Part shown: in pieces, positions 38,829 to 48,455 of the stretch | How the letters are laid out: each line of letters opens with the position of its first letter | How positions within the stretch are numbered: position 1 is the stretch's first letter | Source: Candidatus Caldatribacterium sp. | GTDB lineage: Bacteria > Atribacterota > Atribacteria > Atribacterales > Caldatribacteriaceae | Reading direction: 5' to 3' | DNA: 64,000 nucleotides | NCBI GenBank assembly: GCA_025060675.1 | Contig: JANXBI010000046.1 | Coordinates: forward strand, 11,848-75,847 | Translations under genes and position numbers: made by a program | The notes under the pieces: model-generated | Seen by the model: only the letters and a program-made list of their open reading frames with translations | Told to the model about the DNA's origin: nothing | Databases searched by the model: none

Positions 38829-41492
38829 ATGTTTGCCCTCTTGAAAGAAGCGTGGGCGCGGAAGGTTCAGGAACGCATCATCCGGGAGCTCCAAAGAAAG
38901 TACGTTGAACCTATCAATGCCTTAGAAGAACGTATGCGTTCCCTCTCTGATCGGGAACTCTCTCAGAAAACGGAGGAGTTTCGAGAACGGTTGGCACGGG
39001 GCGCAACGCTTGACGACTTGCTCCATGAGGCCTTTGCCACTGTCCGAGAGGTTGCTCGGCGAGTTTTGGGGATGCGTCCTTTCGATGTGCAAATTATGGG
39101 AGCGGTGGTGCTCCATCAGGGGAAAATTGCCGAGATGCAGACAGGCGAAGGCAAAACTCTTGTCGCCACGATGCCTGCCTATCTCAACGCCCTCACAGGG
39201 AAAGGTGTCCATATCGTTACGGTCAATGATTACCTTGCCAAGCGTGACCGCTACTGGATGGGGCCAATCTTTGAGTTTCTCGGGCTTTCAGTTGGACTTA
39301 TTCAGCACGAGTCAACTCTTGAGGAACGCAAAAGGGCTTACCGATGCGATATTACTTATGGGACGAATGTGGAGTTTGGTTTTGACTACCTTCGGGATAA
39401 CATGGCCCTGCGTAAGGAAGACGTGGTTCAGCGGGGACTCCACTATGCCATTATTGACGAGGTGGACTCTATCCTTATCGATGAGGCACGAACACCTCTT
39501 ATCATTTCAGGACCAGCGGAGGAGAATACGGAAATCTACTACAAAATCGATCGGGTGGTTCGGAAGCTCCTCCCAAAAGAGGATTTCGATTTTGAGGAGA
39601 AAACCCGTTCAGTCTGGCTCACTGAGAAAGGTATTGCTAAGGTTGAGAAACTCTTGCACGTTGAGAATCTCTATGAAGAGACAGGAAAGGGGACTCTGGA
39701 GCATCTTGTCCGGCAGGCGCTTCGCGCACACTACCTTTACAGAAGAGACGTAGATTACGTCGTCAAAGATGGTCAGGTTATTATCGTGGACGAGTTTACT
39801 GGCCGTCTCATGTACGGCCGGCGATACAGCGATGGTCTTCATCAAGCCATTGAAGCAAAAGAAGGTCTCCAAGTAGCTAGCGAGAATCAGACCCTTGCCT
39901 CAATCACCTACCAAAACTACTTCCGAATGTACGAGAAAATCTGTGGCATGACAGGTACGGCGAAAACTGAAGAAGAAGAGTTCATCTACACCTATGGGAT
40001 GCCGGTTGTAGTCATTCCTACGAACAAACCCCTCCGTCGTACGACCCTTCCTGATGTCATCTATCGTACGGAGAGGGAGAAGTTCGAGGCTGTGGTGCGG
40101 GAAATTGAGAAACTCCATGCGTTAGGGCGTCCAGTCCTTGTGGGAACGACCTCTATTGAAAAATCGGAGCGTCTGAGCGAAATGCTCAAAAAGCGAGGCA
40201 TTCCGCATCAGGTACTCAATGCCAAACACCATGAAAGGGAGGCAGAAATCATCGCCCAGGCGGGACGCAAAGGATCGGTAACTATCTCGACGAACATGGC
40301 TGGCCGCGGAACAGATATCCTCCTTGGAGGGAATCCCGACTTCCTTGCGAAGCGGAGCATGCGTGAGATGGGTTTTCCGGAACACGTCATTGTCCGCTTA
40401 AGCCTTGGGATTCCTACCGATGACCCTGAGGTTCAGAGAGCTCGTGAAGTGTATCGAGAGCTCTACGCGCGCTTTAAGGAAGAAACTGACCGTGAAGCCG
40501 AAGAGGTTAAGGCCCTTGGTGGTCTCCACGTCATTGGTACAGAGCGTCACGAGAGTCGCCGCATCGACAATCAGCTTCGGGGTCGAGCGGGGCGCCAAGG
40601 AGACCCAGGATCATCACAATTTTTCCTCTCTCTTGAAGATGATCTCTTACGTCTTTTTGTGCCGGAGCGTCTTGCAGCTATCATGGCTCGTTTTGGCATG
40701 GAAGAGGGAGTCCCCATCGAACATCCCCTGGTGACTCGTCTTGTGGAAGCAGCCCAGAAGCGGGTTGAGGGGTATCACTTCAGCATCCGGAAGACCCTCC
40801 TCCAGTACGATGATGTTATGAACAAGCAACGTGAAGTTATCTATGCCCAGCGCCGCCGGGTTCTCTTTGAAGAGGATCTCCGCCCTTTCGTGTACGATAT
40901 GCTCGACAAAGTCCTTGAGGACCTTACCGCAGCATATGCCAGTGAGCATCTGTACCCGGAAGAGTGGGACTTTGAAGGGTTGAAAGGACGCCTTCGCTTC
41001 CTCTTCGGGATAGAGTTCGACGTCCCCGAAGAAGAACGCTTAACGCTTACTCCGAAAACGCTTCGGGAGAAGCTTTTTGAGGCTCTAAAGGTTACGTATG
41101 AGCGTCGGGTGCGGGAAATTGGTGAAGAGGTTTTCCGAGACATCGAGCGGTACGTACTCCTTCGGGTTGTGGATTACCATTGGAAGGACCACCTCCACAA
41201 CATGGATCACCTCAGGGAGGGTATTGGTCTTCGAGCAGTGGGGCAAAAGGACCCCTTTGTGGAGTACCAGCTCGAAGCTTTTGAAATGTTCCAGAATATG
41301 GTGGCAGCCATTCGCGAGGATACGTTGCGGTACCTTTTCCATGTTCGCGTGGTACCGCAAGGAAAAAAAGAAGAGCCTCGGAAAGCTCCGGTGGCAAAGG
41401 TTCCAGAACGGTCTCAGAAACGAGTGGGCCGGAACGATCCATGTCCATGTGGGAGTGGCTTGAAGTACAAGTACTGTTGCGGGAAAAGGTGA
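38829..41492 (+). CDS. secA: Preprotein translocase motor ATPase SecA
   Basis: An 887-residue ATPase driving proteins through SecYEG. The ATG at 38829 follows an aggaggaaggg site and gives the standard start MFALLKEAW; an in-frame ATG 30 bases upstream is not preferred. Walker A is MQTGEGKTLVA, the DEAD box IIDEVDSILIDEARTPLIISG, helicase motif GRAGRQGDPGSSQF. The C-terminus has the zinc-binding SEC-C motif (NDPCPCGSGLKYKYCCG) that binds SecB and phospholipid. It heads a long plus-strand run. Confidence 0.97.
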   Translation: MFALLKEAWARKVQERIIRELQRKYVEPINALEERMRSLSDRELSQKTEEFRERLARGATLDDLLHEAFATVREVARRVLGMRPFDVQIMGAVVLHQGKIAEMQTGEGKTLVATMPAYLNALTGKGVHIVTVNDYLAKRDRYWMGPIFEFLGLSVGLIQHESTLEERKRAYRCDITYGTNVEFGFDYLRDNMALRKEDVVQRGLHYAIIDEVDSILIDEARTPLIISGPAEENTEIYYKIDRVVRKLLPKEDFDFEEKTRSVWLTEKGIAKVEKLLHVENLYEETGKGTLEHLVRQALRAHYLYRRDVDYVVKDGQVIIVDEFTGRLMYGRRYSDGLHQAIEAKEGLQVASENQTLASITYQNYFRMYEKICGMTGTAKTEEEEFIYTYGMPVVVIPTNKPLRRTTLPDVIYRTEREKFEAVVREIEKLHALGRPVLVGTTSIEKSERLSEMLKKRGIPHQVLNAKHHEREAEIIAQAGRKGSVTISTNMAGRGTDILLGGNPDFLAKRSMREMGFPEHVIVRLSLGIPTDDPEVQRAREVYRELYARFKEETDREAEEVKALGGLHVIGTERHESRRIDNQLRGRAGRQGDPGSSQFFLSLEDDLLRLFVPERLAAIMARFGMEEGVPIEHPLVTRLVEAAQKRVEGYHFSIRKTLLQYDDVMNKQREVIYAQRRRVLFEEDLRPFVYDMLDKVLEDLTAAYASEHLYPEEWDFEGLKGRLRFLFGIEFDVPEEERLTLTPKTLREKLFEALKVTYERRVREIGEEVFRDIERYVLLRVVDYHWKDHLHNMDHLREGIGLRAVGQKDPFVEYQLEAFEMFQNMVAAIREDTLRYLFHVRVVPQGKKEEPRKAPVAKVPERSQKRVGRNDPCPCGSGLKYKYCCGKR

Positions 41493-41507
41493 AAGGAGGA
41501 ACATCGT

Positions 41508-42603
41508 ATGCAGCTTGACCTTTCTGAGGGTCTTTCGCTCATCCGGAGAAAACTCGAAGAGATTGGAGGGTATCTTTGAGAAGGAAAAGGTTCCCGAGAA
41601 GATAAAGTCTATCGAGCTTGAGATGTCCCGGGGGGACTTCTGGGAGAAGGAGGAAAAGCAAGCCACCCTCCTGGCAGAGTACCGGAAGTACCGGCAGGTG
41701 TTTGATGCGTACATGGACCTCAGAAAACGCCTTGAAGATGCGGAAGAGCTCGTCCATCTTGTGGCTCCTGAGGACAGTGAGTACCGAGAACTCGTTGAAG
41801 AGGTGAAGAAGCTCTCCGAGGCGGTCGAAGACCTCGATATTCGCCTCCTCTTTCGTAGAGAAGAGGATCGGAACAACGCTATCGTAACCATCCATTCTGG
41901 TGCAGGAGGAACAGAATCCCAGGACTGGGTGGAAATGCTCTTTCGGATGTACTTGCGTTTTTGTGAGCGGAAGGGTTTTGAGGTTCGGGTTACCGATGTC
42001 CTTGAGGGAGAAGAGGCAGGATTGAAACACGTCACCTTTCTCGTTCAAGGAGAGTACGCCTATGGATATCTCCGTTCAGAACACGGGGTCCATCGCCTTA
42101 TCCGAATTTCCCCCTTTGACGCTAACAAGCGTCGCCACACGACCTTTGCCCTTGTGGACGTCATCCCTGAAATCGGTGAAGACGTGAAAATTGAGATTAA
42201 CCCACAAGACCTCAGAATCGAGACTTTCCGTGCCAGTGGCCACGGAGGACAACATGTCAACGTTACGGACTCTGCTGTCCGAATAACCCACATTCCAACT
42301 GGTATCGTCGTGCAGTGCCAGAACGAGCGTTCCCAACACCAGAACAAGGCCGTGGCCATGCGGATTCTGCGGGCACGCCTTTATGAGTACTACCGAGAAG
42401 AACAGCTGAAAAAAATTCAGGAGCTCAAGGGAGAACGAAAGGATATTGCTTGGGGAAACCAAATTCGAACGTATGTGTTCCACCCGTATACCTTGGTCAA
42501 AGACCATCGTACCGGACACGAGACCGGAAACATTGAGCGGGTTATGGATGGAGAAATTGACGATTTCATAGAGGCATTTCTGAAGAAAGAGCGGAGCTTA
42601 TGA
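41508..42603 (+). CDS. prfB: Peptide chain release factor 2, with programmed +1 frameshift
   Basis: RF2 recognises UGA and UAA. The gene starts at ATG 41508 (aaaggagga site) and reads 23 codons to an in-frame TGA at 41577-41579; a +1 slip at CTT-T moves to the frame that continues from 41578 to 42603, for a total of about 364 residues. The stop-codon reader RISPFDANKRRHT (SPF tripeptide) and the catalytic SGHGGQHVNVTDSAV (GGQ) are intact. The internal stop is therefore autoregulation, not a mutation. Confidence 0.96.
41565..41579 (+). promoter_or_regulatory. RF2 programmed frameshift site
   Basis: GGAGGG TAT CTT TGA G: the Shine-Dalgarno-like GGAGGG (41565-41570) lies 3 bases before the slippery CTT and the in-frame TGA, the same arrangement as in E. 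coli prfB. When RF2 is scarce the ribosome pauses at TGA and shifts +1. Confidence 0.93.
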
Positions 42604-43409
42604 AGGTTTACGCTCTTGTTGGTCCTACAGGAACAGGGAAAAGCTATCGAGCTCCCCACCTTGCGGCAGAACACGGTATCGATTGCATCATTGACGATGG
42701 TCTTCTCATTGCTTCGGGGAAAATCCTTGCGGGGAGGTCTGCGAAGGTCGAGCTCAGCAAAATCCGCGCTGCGAAGGTCGCCGTATTTTACTTTCCAGAC
42801 CATCGAGATGAGGTGAAAAGGGCGCTTCGAGAACTTGCCCCTCAAAAAGTCTTAATCCTTGGTATTTCCCTTCCTATGGTGGAGAAAATCTGTGAACGGT
42901 TGGAGCTCCCTTTTCCCGAGGTCGTGTGGGATATTTTCGACCTTGCCCCTTTAGACGAGATTCAGCTTGCCCTTATTGCCCGGGAATCGGAGGGGAAGCA
43001 TACTATCCCTGTGCCTCTTGTGGAAGTTAAGCGGAACCTCTGGGGAGCGATTACCGATGCGCTTCCGGTAGGTGTGTGGCGATGGTTCTATGCCTCGAGG
43101 GAGAAAACGGTTGTCCGTCCGCCTTTCAGCTACCTGGGGAAACTTGTGGTGAGCGAGAACGCTTTGCGGACCCTTGTGTTTCTTTGCCTTGCGCATACCC
43201 CTTGGGTCAGGAAAATTACCGACATCACTCTCCATCGCACAGAGAGAGGACTTGAGGTGGAGCTCGTTTGCGTGCTTCAGGACGGCTTCCCAGTCTCCCG
43301 AGTGTGCCGTTTCCTCCAGAGGTACCTCAAAGAGCGCGTAGAGTACCTCACCGGCGTAGAACTCCAGGCAGTGCATCTTGATGTGGAGGAGATTGTCTTT
43401 CTCTCTTGA
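42600..43409 (+). CDS. P-loop protein with Asp23/Gls24-like C-terminal domain
   Basis: A 269-residue protein. Residues 5-17 form a Walker A loop (ALVGPTGTGKSYRA) followed by a kinase-like region (CIIDDGLLIASGK, VLILGISLPMVEKI). The last 100 residues (RPPFSYLGKLVVSENALRTL; LQRYLKERVEYLTGVEL) resemble the Asp23/Gls24 envelope-stress fold. Such fusions occur in Clostridia-like genomes; the function is unknown. It overlaps the prfB stop by 4 bases. Confidence 0.75.
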   Translation: MKVYALVGPTGTGKSYRAPHLAAEHGIDCIIDDGLLIASGKILAGRSAKVELSKIRAAKVAVFYFPDHRDEVKRALRELAPQKVLILGISLPMVEKICERLELPFPEVVWDIFDLAPLDEIQLALIARESEGKHTIPVPLVEVKRNLWGAITDALPVGVWRWFYASREKTVVRPPFSYLGKLVVSENALRTLVFLCLAHTPWVRKITDITLHRTERGLEVELVCVLQDGFPVSRVCRFLQRYLKERVEYLTGVELQAVHLDVEEIVFLS

Positions 43410-43461
43410 CATTCCCTAAGGTATCTGGTAGGAAATACCAAAACTCGTGAGGCGAAGTTCT

Positions 43462-45021
43462 ATGTCCCGCAAGACGATGGAGGAACTCCTTGCGGAGCTC
43501 AAGGAAAAGGAAGGTGCGCTCCTTAAGGGTGGTGGGGATAAGGCTATTGAGAAGCAACGCCAAAGTGGGAAGCTCACCGCCCGAGAACGCATCGCCCTCC
43601 TCCTTGATGAGGGGAGTTTTGAAGAGGTTGACCTTTTCGTTGAGCACCGGGCGGAGAAATTCGGCATGCCTGAGAAGAAGCTTCCGGCTGATGGTGTGGT
43701 CACGGGATTTGGGACCATCGACGGCCGGGTTGTCTTCGTGTACTCTCAGGATTTCACCGTTATGGGTGGGTCCTTAGGGGAAATGCAGGCGAAGAAAATC
43801 TGTAAAATCATGGACATGGCGCTGAAGGTGGGTGCTCCTCTTGTGGGCATCAACGATTCGGGAGGGGCACGGATTCAAGAAGGCATCGATTCCCTTTCAG
43901 GGTATGGGCAAATCTTTTTCCGGAATACTCAGGCTTCTGGGGTCATTCCCCAGATTGCTGTTATCGCTGGTCCTTGTGCTGGAGGAGCAGTATACTCCCC
44001 GGCGCTTATGGACTTCATCTTCATGATTGAGGGAACAAGCCGGATGTTCGTCACTGGTCCTCAGGTTGTCAAGGCGGCAACGGGCGAGGAAGTTTCTGCG
44101 GAGGAACTCGGAGGAGCAATGACCCATGCAACAAGAAGCGGTGTTGCTCACTTCATAGCTCGGACGGAGGAAGAGTGTTTCCAAGATGTTCGGAGGTTAC
44201 TCTCGTTCCTTCCAGCGAATAACGCCGAGGACCCTCCTTACGTAGAAACGGGAGATCCACTGGAGCGTCAGGAAGAACGCTTGCTCCATATCGTTCCCAC
44301 CAATCCCAACAAACCGTACGATGTGAAGGAAGTCATCCGGGCTATCGTGGATCACGGGGAGTTTTTCGAGGTCCATAAGAATTTTGCGAAGAACATCGTT
44401 GTCGGATTTGCCAGGATTGGTGGTTATGTTGTGGGTATCGTGGCGAATCAGCCGTATCACCTTGCAGGGTGCTTGGATATCGATTCTGCTGACAAGGCCT
44501 CTCGTTTTATCCGGTTCTGCGATTGCTTCAATATCCCTCTCGTGACTCTTGTGGATGTGCCTGGGTTTTTACCGGGAACGAATCAGGAGTTTGGAGGCAT
44601 TATTCGCCATGGAGCGAAGATGCTTTATGCGTACTCTGAGGCCACGGTCCCAAAAATTACGGTCATCCTTCGTAAGGCCTATGGCGGTGCGTACCTGGCC
44701 ATGTGTAGTCGGGATCTTGGGGCAGATATGGTCTTTGCGTGGCCGACTGCAGAAATCGCCGTCATGGGTGCAGAAGGAGCGGTGGAGATTATCTTCCGCC
44801 GGGAAATCGAGAGTGCTCTCGACCCTGAGAGAGAGCGGGAACGGCTCCTTGAGGCTTATCGTCAGGAATTCTATAACCCCTACCAAGCGGCTCGACGAGG
44901 GTATGTGGACCAGGTCATCGACCCGCGTCATACCCGTCTGAAAATCGGACGAGCCCTTGAGGTCTTCTGGTCGAAGCGGGAGGAGCGAAGGGGGAGAAAG
45001 CATGGGAATTTCCCCGTGTGA
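43462..45021 (+). CDS. Carboxyltransferase subunit of acyl-CoA carboxylase / methylmalonyl-CoA decarboxylase
   Basis: A 519-residue crotonase-fold carboxyltransferase. Seen: DKAIEKQRQSGKLTARERI, FTVMGGSLGEMQAKKI, GINDSGGARIQEGIDSL, AGPCAGGAVYSPALMDF, DVPGFLPGTNQEFGGIIRHGAK, and RKAYGGAYLAMCSRDLG. It moves a carboxyl group between biotin and an acyl-CoA (propionyl/methylmalonyl-CoA type). ATG 43462 is taken as start; GTG 43447 is an in-frame alternative with no ribosome site. A biotin carrier and small subunit follow, but no biotin carboxylase or membrane beta subunit, so direction of the reaction is open. Confidence 0.92.
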   Translation: MSRKTMEELLAELKEKEGALLKGGGDKAIEKQRQSGKLTARERIALLLDEGSFEEVDLFVEHRAEKFGMPEKKLPADGVVTGFGTIDGRVVFVYSQDFTVMGGSLGEMQAKKICKIMDMALKVGAPLVGINDSGGARIQEGIDSLSGYGQIFFRNTQASGVIPQIAVIAGPCAGGAVYSPALMDFIFMIEGTSRMFVTGPQVVKAATGEEVSAEELGGAMTHATRSGVAHFIARTEEECFQDVRRLLSFLPANNAEDPPYVETGDPLERQEERLLHIVPTNPNKPYDVKEVIRAIVDHGEFFEVHKNFAKNIVVGFARIGGYVVGIVANQPYHLAGCLDIDSADKASRFIRFCDCFNIPLVTLVDVPGFLPGTNQEFGGIIRHGAKMLYAYSEATVPKITVILRKAYGGAYLAMCSRDLGADMVFAWPTAEIAVMGAEGAVEIIFRREIESALDPERERERLLEAYRQEFYNPYQAARRGYVDQVIDPRHTRLKIGRALEVFWSKREERRGRKHGNFPV

Positions 45022-45193
45022 CGCAAGTGTGGGAGTCAAACCGGAAGTTGTTGCCGCTATCGTTGCAGCGCTCATGGAGTTCTTCGAGGCTGAGAAAGGC
45101 CCACGGTATCGGCCGTACGTTCCGCGAAAAAGTTGCGCTTGGAAAGCTCTTGCGCTTCGGGAGGGGGCATTGCGGATTCGTCTGGGGAGGTAA
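45002..45193 (+). CDS. Small MmdE/epsilon-like subunit of the biotin-dependent enzyme
   Basis: A 63-residue protein starting at ATG 45002 inside the carboxyltransferase gene (ggggagaaag site). It has a single helix (KPEVVAAIVAALMEFFEAE) followed by a basic tail (YVPRKSCAWKALALREG). Short proteins with this helix-plus-tryptophan pattern sit in methylmalonyl-CoA decarboxylase operons and stabilise the complex. The match is by position and pattern only. Confidence 0.55.
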   Translation: MGISPCDASVGVKPEVVAAIVAALMEFFEAEKGPRYRPYVPRKSCAWKALALREGALRIRLGR

Positions 45194-45198
45194 AAAGG

Positions 45199-45567
45199 AT
45201 GCGGAGGTTTCTCGTTCGAGTCAATGGTGAAACGTACGAAGTGGAAGTCATGGAGATTACGGCAGATGGGAAAAAGGAATTTGCCGTAAGCGGTGTGCAG
45301 AGGCTTGGGGCGACGAGATCTTCGGAGGGTCTCCTTCGGGTGACCACGACTGTCCGGGCTCCCATGCCGGGGCGTATCGTGGCGGTCAATGTGAAAAAAG
45401 GAGATGAGGTGCAAGCTGGGCAGGTAGCGATCATCCTTGAGGCCATGAAAATGGAGAACGAGATTCCCATAGAGCATAGTGGTATCGTTACCCAAGTGTA
45501 CGTGGAAGAGAACGACACGGTGGATGTGGGGGATCCTCTCTTTGAAATTGAGGAGGTTCGTTCGTAG
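45199..45567 (+). CDS. Biotin carboxyl carrier protein of the acyl-CoA (de)carboxylase
   Basis: A 122-residue biotinyl-domain protein. The ATG at 45199 behind ggggaggtaaaaagg is the start; upstream frame lies in the previous gene. N-terminal half is FLVRVNGETYEVEVMEI; the C-terminal lipoyl/biotinyl fold has RAPMPGRIVAVNVKKGDEV and the biotinylated Lys in ILEAMKMENEI. It shuttles carboxyl groups to or from the upstream carboxyltransferase. The stop overlaps the DUF5693 start. Confidence 0.95.
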   Translation: MRRFLVRVNGETYEVEVMEITADGKKEFAVSGVQRLGATRSSEGLLRVTTTVRAPMPGRIVAVNVKKGDEVQAGQVAIILEAMKMENEIPIEHSGIVTQVYVEENDTVDVGDPLFEIEEVRS

Positions 45568-47414
45568 TGTCTCGCATCGTCCTCGGAGTTGTCAGCGCTC
45601 TCCTTCTTGTGGTCAGTCTTCCCTTCGCCCTGGAGAGGGTGGCAAGAGAAGATGCCAACCGGACGGTTCTTCTTGTGGTTGACTGGGATGATGTGGAGTG
45701 GTTTGCCCGCACAAAGGGCGTAGATCCTCTGAGTCTTGCCGAAGACCTTAAAAAGGCTGGCTTTACGGTTTTTGGGGTGAGTGAGTGGTCGTTGAAGGCC
45801 TTGCGGAATCGGGGTATCCTTGTGCCTGTCCCTCCTCCAAGTGGTGCTCCGCAGTACCTCCAGTATTTCTCCGTTGCCTCAGAAACAGTGCGGAAAGCTT
45901 TGGTGGAGCGTCTTCGGCTCCTTGGGAAGAGGGCTGAGATTTTCGGGGATGTGCTTGGGGTGAGCCTCCTTCCTGAAGAGGAGGAGAAAGTTGGTCTTGG
46001 ATGGAACAGAGGTGTCATACAGGATCTTAAAGAACGTGGGTTTTCTGTTATCCTTCGACCATACAATTACCTTGATGTCCCTCCTCAGGTGTTGACGCCG
46101 CTCCTTGCGGAGGATGTTTGGGAAAAAGCGCAAGGCTTCATCGCTGCAGGCGACAGTGTTTTGGGATATGGGAACCCCGAATCTCTTAAGGTTTTGGCTT
46201 CTTTCTTGCGGGAGAAACAGAAGTTTTTTGGATATGTGGAATTCGTCGGGCAGAGGGGGGAGGATACCTTAGCACGGCTTGCTCCAGAGTGGACGCTCCG
46301 GGTGCATAGCATTCCCCCGGATGAGCTCAAGAACTTCACTCCTTCCTCGGCTCGAGATCGTTTCCTGCGGGCGTTGAGAGAACGCTCCGTCCGGGTGTTG
46401 TACATTCGCCTTTTCACCGAGCCTTCTTTTATGGGTTGGGAGAGGAACTTGTCGTACCTTGAGGCTCTCCGGAAGGATATCGAAGCGCAAGGTTTTACGT
46501 TAGGCCTTCCAACCCTTCCCCATGCACCTTTTGCTCCACCTCGATGGCTCGTTACGCTTTATGCTGCTTTTTCGGGAATGTTTTTTGCATTGGTTATAGG
46601 TGCCCTTTTCCCTCGTACGTCTTTCTGGCTTTGGTTCAGTGTGGGGCTTGTTGGAGGGGCGCTTATCTCTTTCCAGTCTCTCTGGGGCATGAAAATCGCT
46701 GGACTTCTTGCTGGGATAGCGGTCCCGACGCTTGCGGTGTTTGTGCTCATCGAGAGTTTTGAGGTGGGGAAGGTTCTCTCTGGTGTCGGGCTCGCTTTCC
46801 TTGTTTCCTTTGCCGGAGCATGCATTATCGCGCAGGGAATGTACCACTGGCTCTTTGTCTTGCGTGTTGAGCAGTATTTTGGGGTGAAAGTCGCTCTAAC
46901 CCTTCCACTCCTTTTCGTTCTCCTCTACCTTTTCCGTCGCCGTCTTCTTGGGGGAAGTATCCAGGATGTTCTCCTTGGAGGGCTGCGACGTTTTGAGGTG
47001 CTCATTCTCGCCTTTCTCAGTGTTGCCTTTGCGCTTTACCTCATGCGTTCTGGGAATTTTCCCCTCCTTGGTGCAGGAGAGCTGGAGAATCGGATGCGGG
47101 TTTTTCTGGAACGAGTACTTCTGGCTCGTCCCCGTACCAAGGAATTCCTCATTGGATATCCAGCGCTTTGGCTCCTGGCAAGCTTCAGGAAAAGGGAACT
47201 TCGCCCTGTGTATCGACTGATTCTCTGGCTTGGAGTTACGGTGGGCTTTGTTACCTTTTTGAACTCCTTCTGTCACCTCCATACGCCGCTTCTTTTCATT
47301 CTCCTTCGTTTTGCTAACGCTTTTCTCTTGAGTTTCCCAGTTTTCCTGGTGTACTCTCTGGGCATTACCCTGGGGCTTTTACTTTGGAGAAGTATTGGTC
47401 GATGGGGAGCGTAG
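45567..47414 (+). CDS. DUF5693 family membrane protein
   Basis: A 615-residue protein: N-terminal membrane helix (VVSALLLVVSLPFALE), an extracytoplasmic domain of about 320 residues beginning RTVLLVVDWDDVEWFA and containing GISLLP-like and VRVLYIRLF segments, then seven or more C-terminal transmembrane helices. DUF5693 typically precedes csaB, as here. Its role is not known; an envelope polymer function is inferred from the neighbour. RBS lies in the biotin carrier gene. Confidence 0.85.
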   Translation: MSRIVLGVVSALLLVVSLPFALERVAREDANRTVLLVVDWDDVEWFARTKGVDPLSLAEDLKKAGFTVFGVSEWSLKALRNRGILVPVPPPSGAPQYLQYFSVASETVRKALVERLRLLGKRAEIFGDVLGVSLLPEEEEKVGLGWNRGVIQDLKERGFSVILRPYNYLDVPPQVLTPLLAEDVWEKAQGFIAAGDSVLGYGNPESLKVLASFLREKQKFFGYVEFVGQRGEDTLARLAPEWTLRVHSIPPDELKNFTPSSARDRFLRALRERSVRVLYIRLFTEPSFMGWERNLSYLEALRKDIEAQGFTLGLPTLPHAPFAPPRWLVTLYAAFSGMFFALVIGALFPRTSFWLWFSVGLVGGALISFQSLWGMKIAGLLAGIAVPTLAVFVLIESFEVGKVLSGVGLAFLVSFAGACIIAQGMYHWLFVLRVEQYFGVKVALTLPLLFVLLYLFRRRLLGGSIQDVLLGGLRRFEVLILAFLSVAFALYLMRSGNFPLLGAGELENRMRVFLERVLLARPRTKEFLIGYPALWLLASFRKRELRPVYRLILWLGVTVGFVTFLNSFCHLHTPLLFILLRFANAFLLSFPVFLVYSLGITLGLLLWRSIGRWGA

Positions 47415-48454
47415 TACCCCTCTTTCTCCTTGGATACTACGGTTTTGGGAACTGGGGAGATGAGCTTAGTCTCCTTGCGACGCTTTGCGCTCTTGAGGAT
47501 GTGGCAGGAGAACTTGGATGCTCCTTTACGTACCATGTGCTTTCCGGGAAAAGAGGAATGCCTTTTCCCCTTCCTCCGCGATGTCACCTTGTTCCAAGGT
47601 ACGCGGAGGGGAAGATTCTGAGAGCACTTTGGGAGAGCACCTTCCTCGTCGTAGGTGGAGGGAGCCTCCTCCAGGATGTGACGAGTTTTCGTTCCCTTGT
47701 GTACTATGCTGCCTTCCTTGCGGTTGCGAAGGGCATGAGAAAGAAACGGATTTTTTTCGGCTGTGGGCTTGGTCCTTTTCGGAGGGCAGTCAGCGAGAGG
47801 ATTGTCCGTTACCTCCTTCGGGGTTCGGAAATTTTCCTTGCCCGGGATGAGGAAACCTTGCGCTTCCTTAAACACCATGGTCTCTGTCCGGTTTCCCTCG
47901 TGGCAGACCCTGTTTTCCTCCTTTGGAGAGGAGAAGAAGCATCGCCTACGTCACGGTTTGCCATTTTCCTCCGGAAGCAGGCACTTGCGCACAAGGGGAC
48001 TCTCCTTGTGGCACTCCGCGAACTCCAACGGAGGGGTGTGGACTTAGAGTGTGTTGCTTTCCATCGGGACGAAGATTGGGAAGTGGCGTTGCTTTTTGGG
48101 GAAGAACTCGGTGTTCCGGCACGGTACTTTCAAAGCTTTGAAGAGGTATGGACGTATTTTCAGACTCTTGGAGGCGTGCTGAGCATGCGTTTCCACCCCC
48201 TTGTCCTGGCTACGTGTTTTGGTATTCCGTGGTGTGCTCTCCATCTTGATCCGAAAATTTCCTCTTTCAGTGCCCACTGGAGGGGGAGAAATCTCTTTGC
48301 TCCCTCTGAGATCACGCCGGATGTGGTGTCTTCCTTTCTTGAGCAGTCCAGCGCCCTTCGGGAGGAAACGCTTCGTCTTCGAGGACTTTTCGTGGGGCGA
48401 GCGAGGAGTGGGAGGGAGGAGCTTGCCAGGGCTTTCCGCCGTGTCCTTGGATGA
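47402..48454 (+). CDS. csaB: Polysaccharide pyruvyl transferase CsaB
   Basis: A 350-residue enzyme transferring pyruvate from PEP to a cell-wall-linked polysaccharide, which anchors SLH-domain S-layer proteins. Evidence: FLLGYYGFGNWGDELSLLATL at the N-terminus, LVVGGGSLLQDVTSFRSLVYYAAF, FFGCGLGPFRRAVS and SMRFHPLVLATCFGIPW. The ATG at 47402 overlaps the DUF5693 end; an earlier ATG at 47384 is possible. The tagA/wecG-like gene follows immediately. Confidence 0.9.
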   Translation: MGSVVPLFLLGYYGFGNWGDELSLLATLCALEDVAGELGCSFTYHVLSGKRGMPFPLPPRCHLVPRYAEGKILRALWESTFLVVGGGSLLQDVTSFRSLVYYAAFLAVAKGMRKKRIFFGCGLGPFRRAVSERIVRYLLRGSEIFLARDEETLRFLKHHGLCPVSLVADPVFLLWRGEEASPTSRFAIFLRKQALAHKGTLLVALRELQRRGVDLECVAFHRDEDWEVALLFGEELGVPARYFQSFEEVWTYFQTLGGVLSMRFHPLVLATCFGIPWCALHLDPKISSFSAHWRGRNLFAPSEITPDVVSSFLEQSSALREETLRLRGLFVGRARSGREELARAFRRVLG

Positions 48455-48455
48455 G

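Noticed and set aside
41577..41579. In-frame TGA in prfB as a sign of a pseudogene
   Set aside because: It lies in the canonical RF2 frameshift site with correct SD spacing and the remainder of the protein is intact.
41085..42035. Long 316-codon open frame on the minus strand
   Set aside because: It is antisense to secA and prfB, crosses their junction, and its translation is Ser/Arg-rich with no family resemblance.
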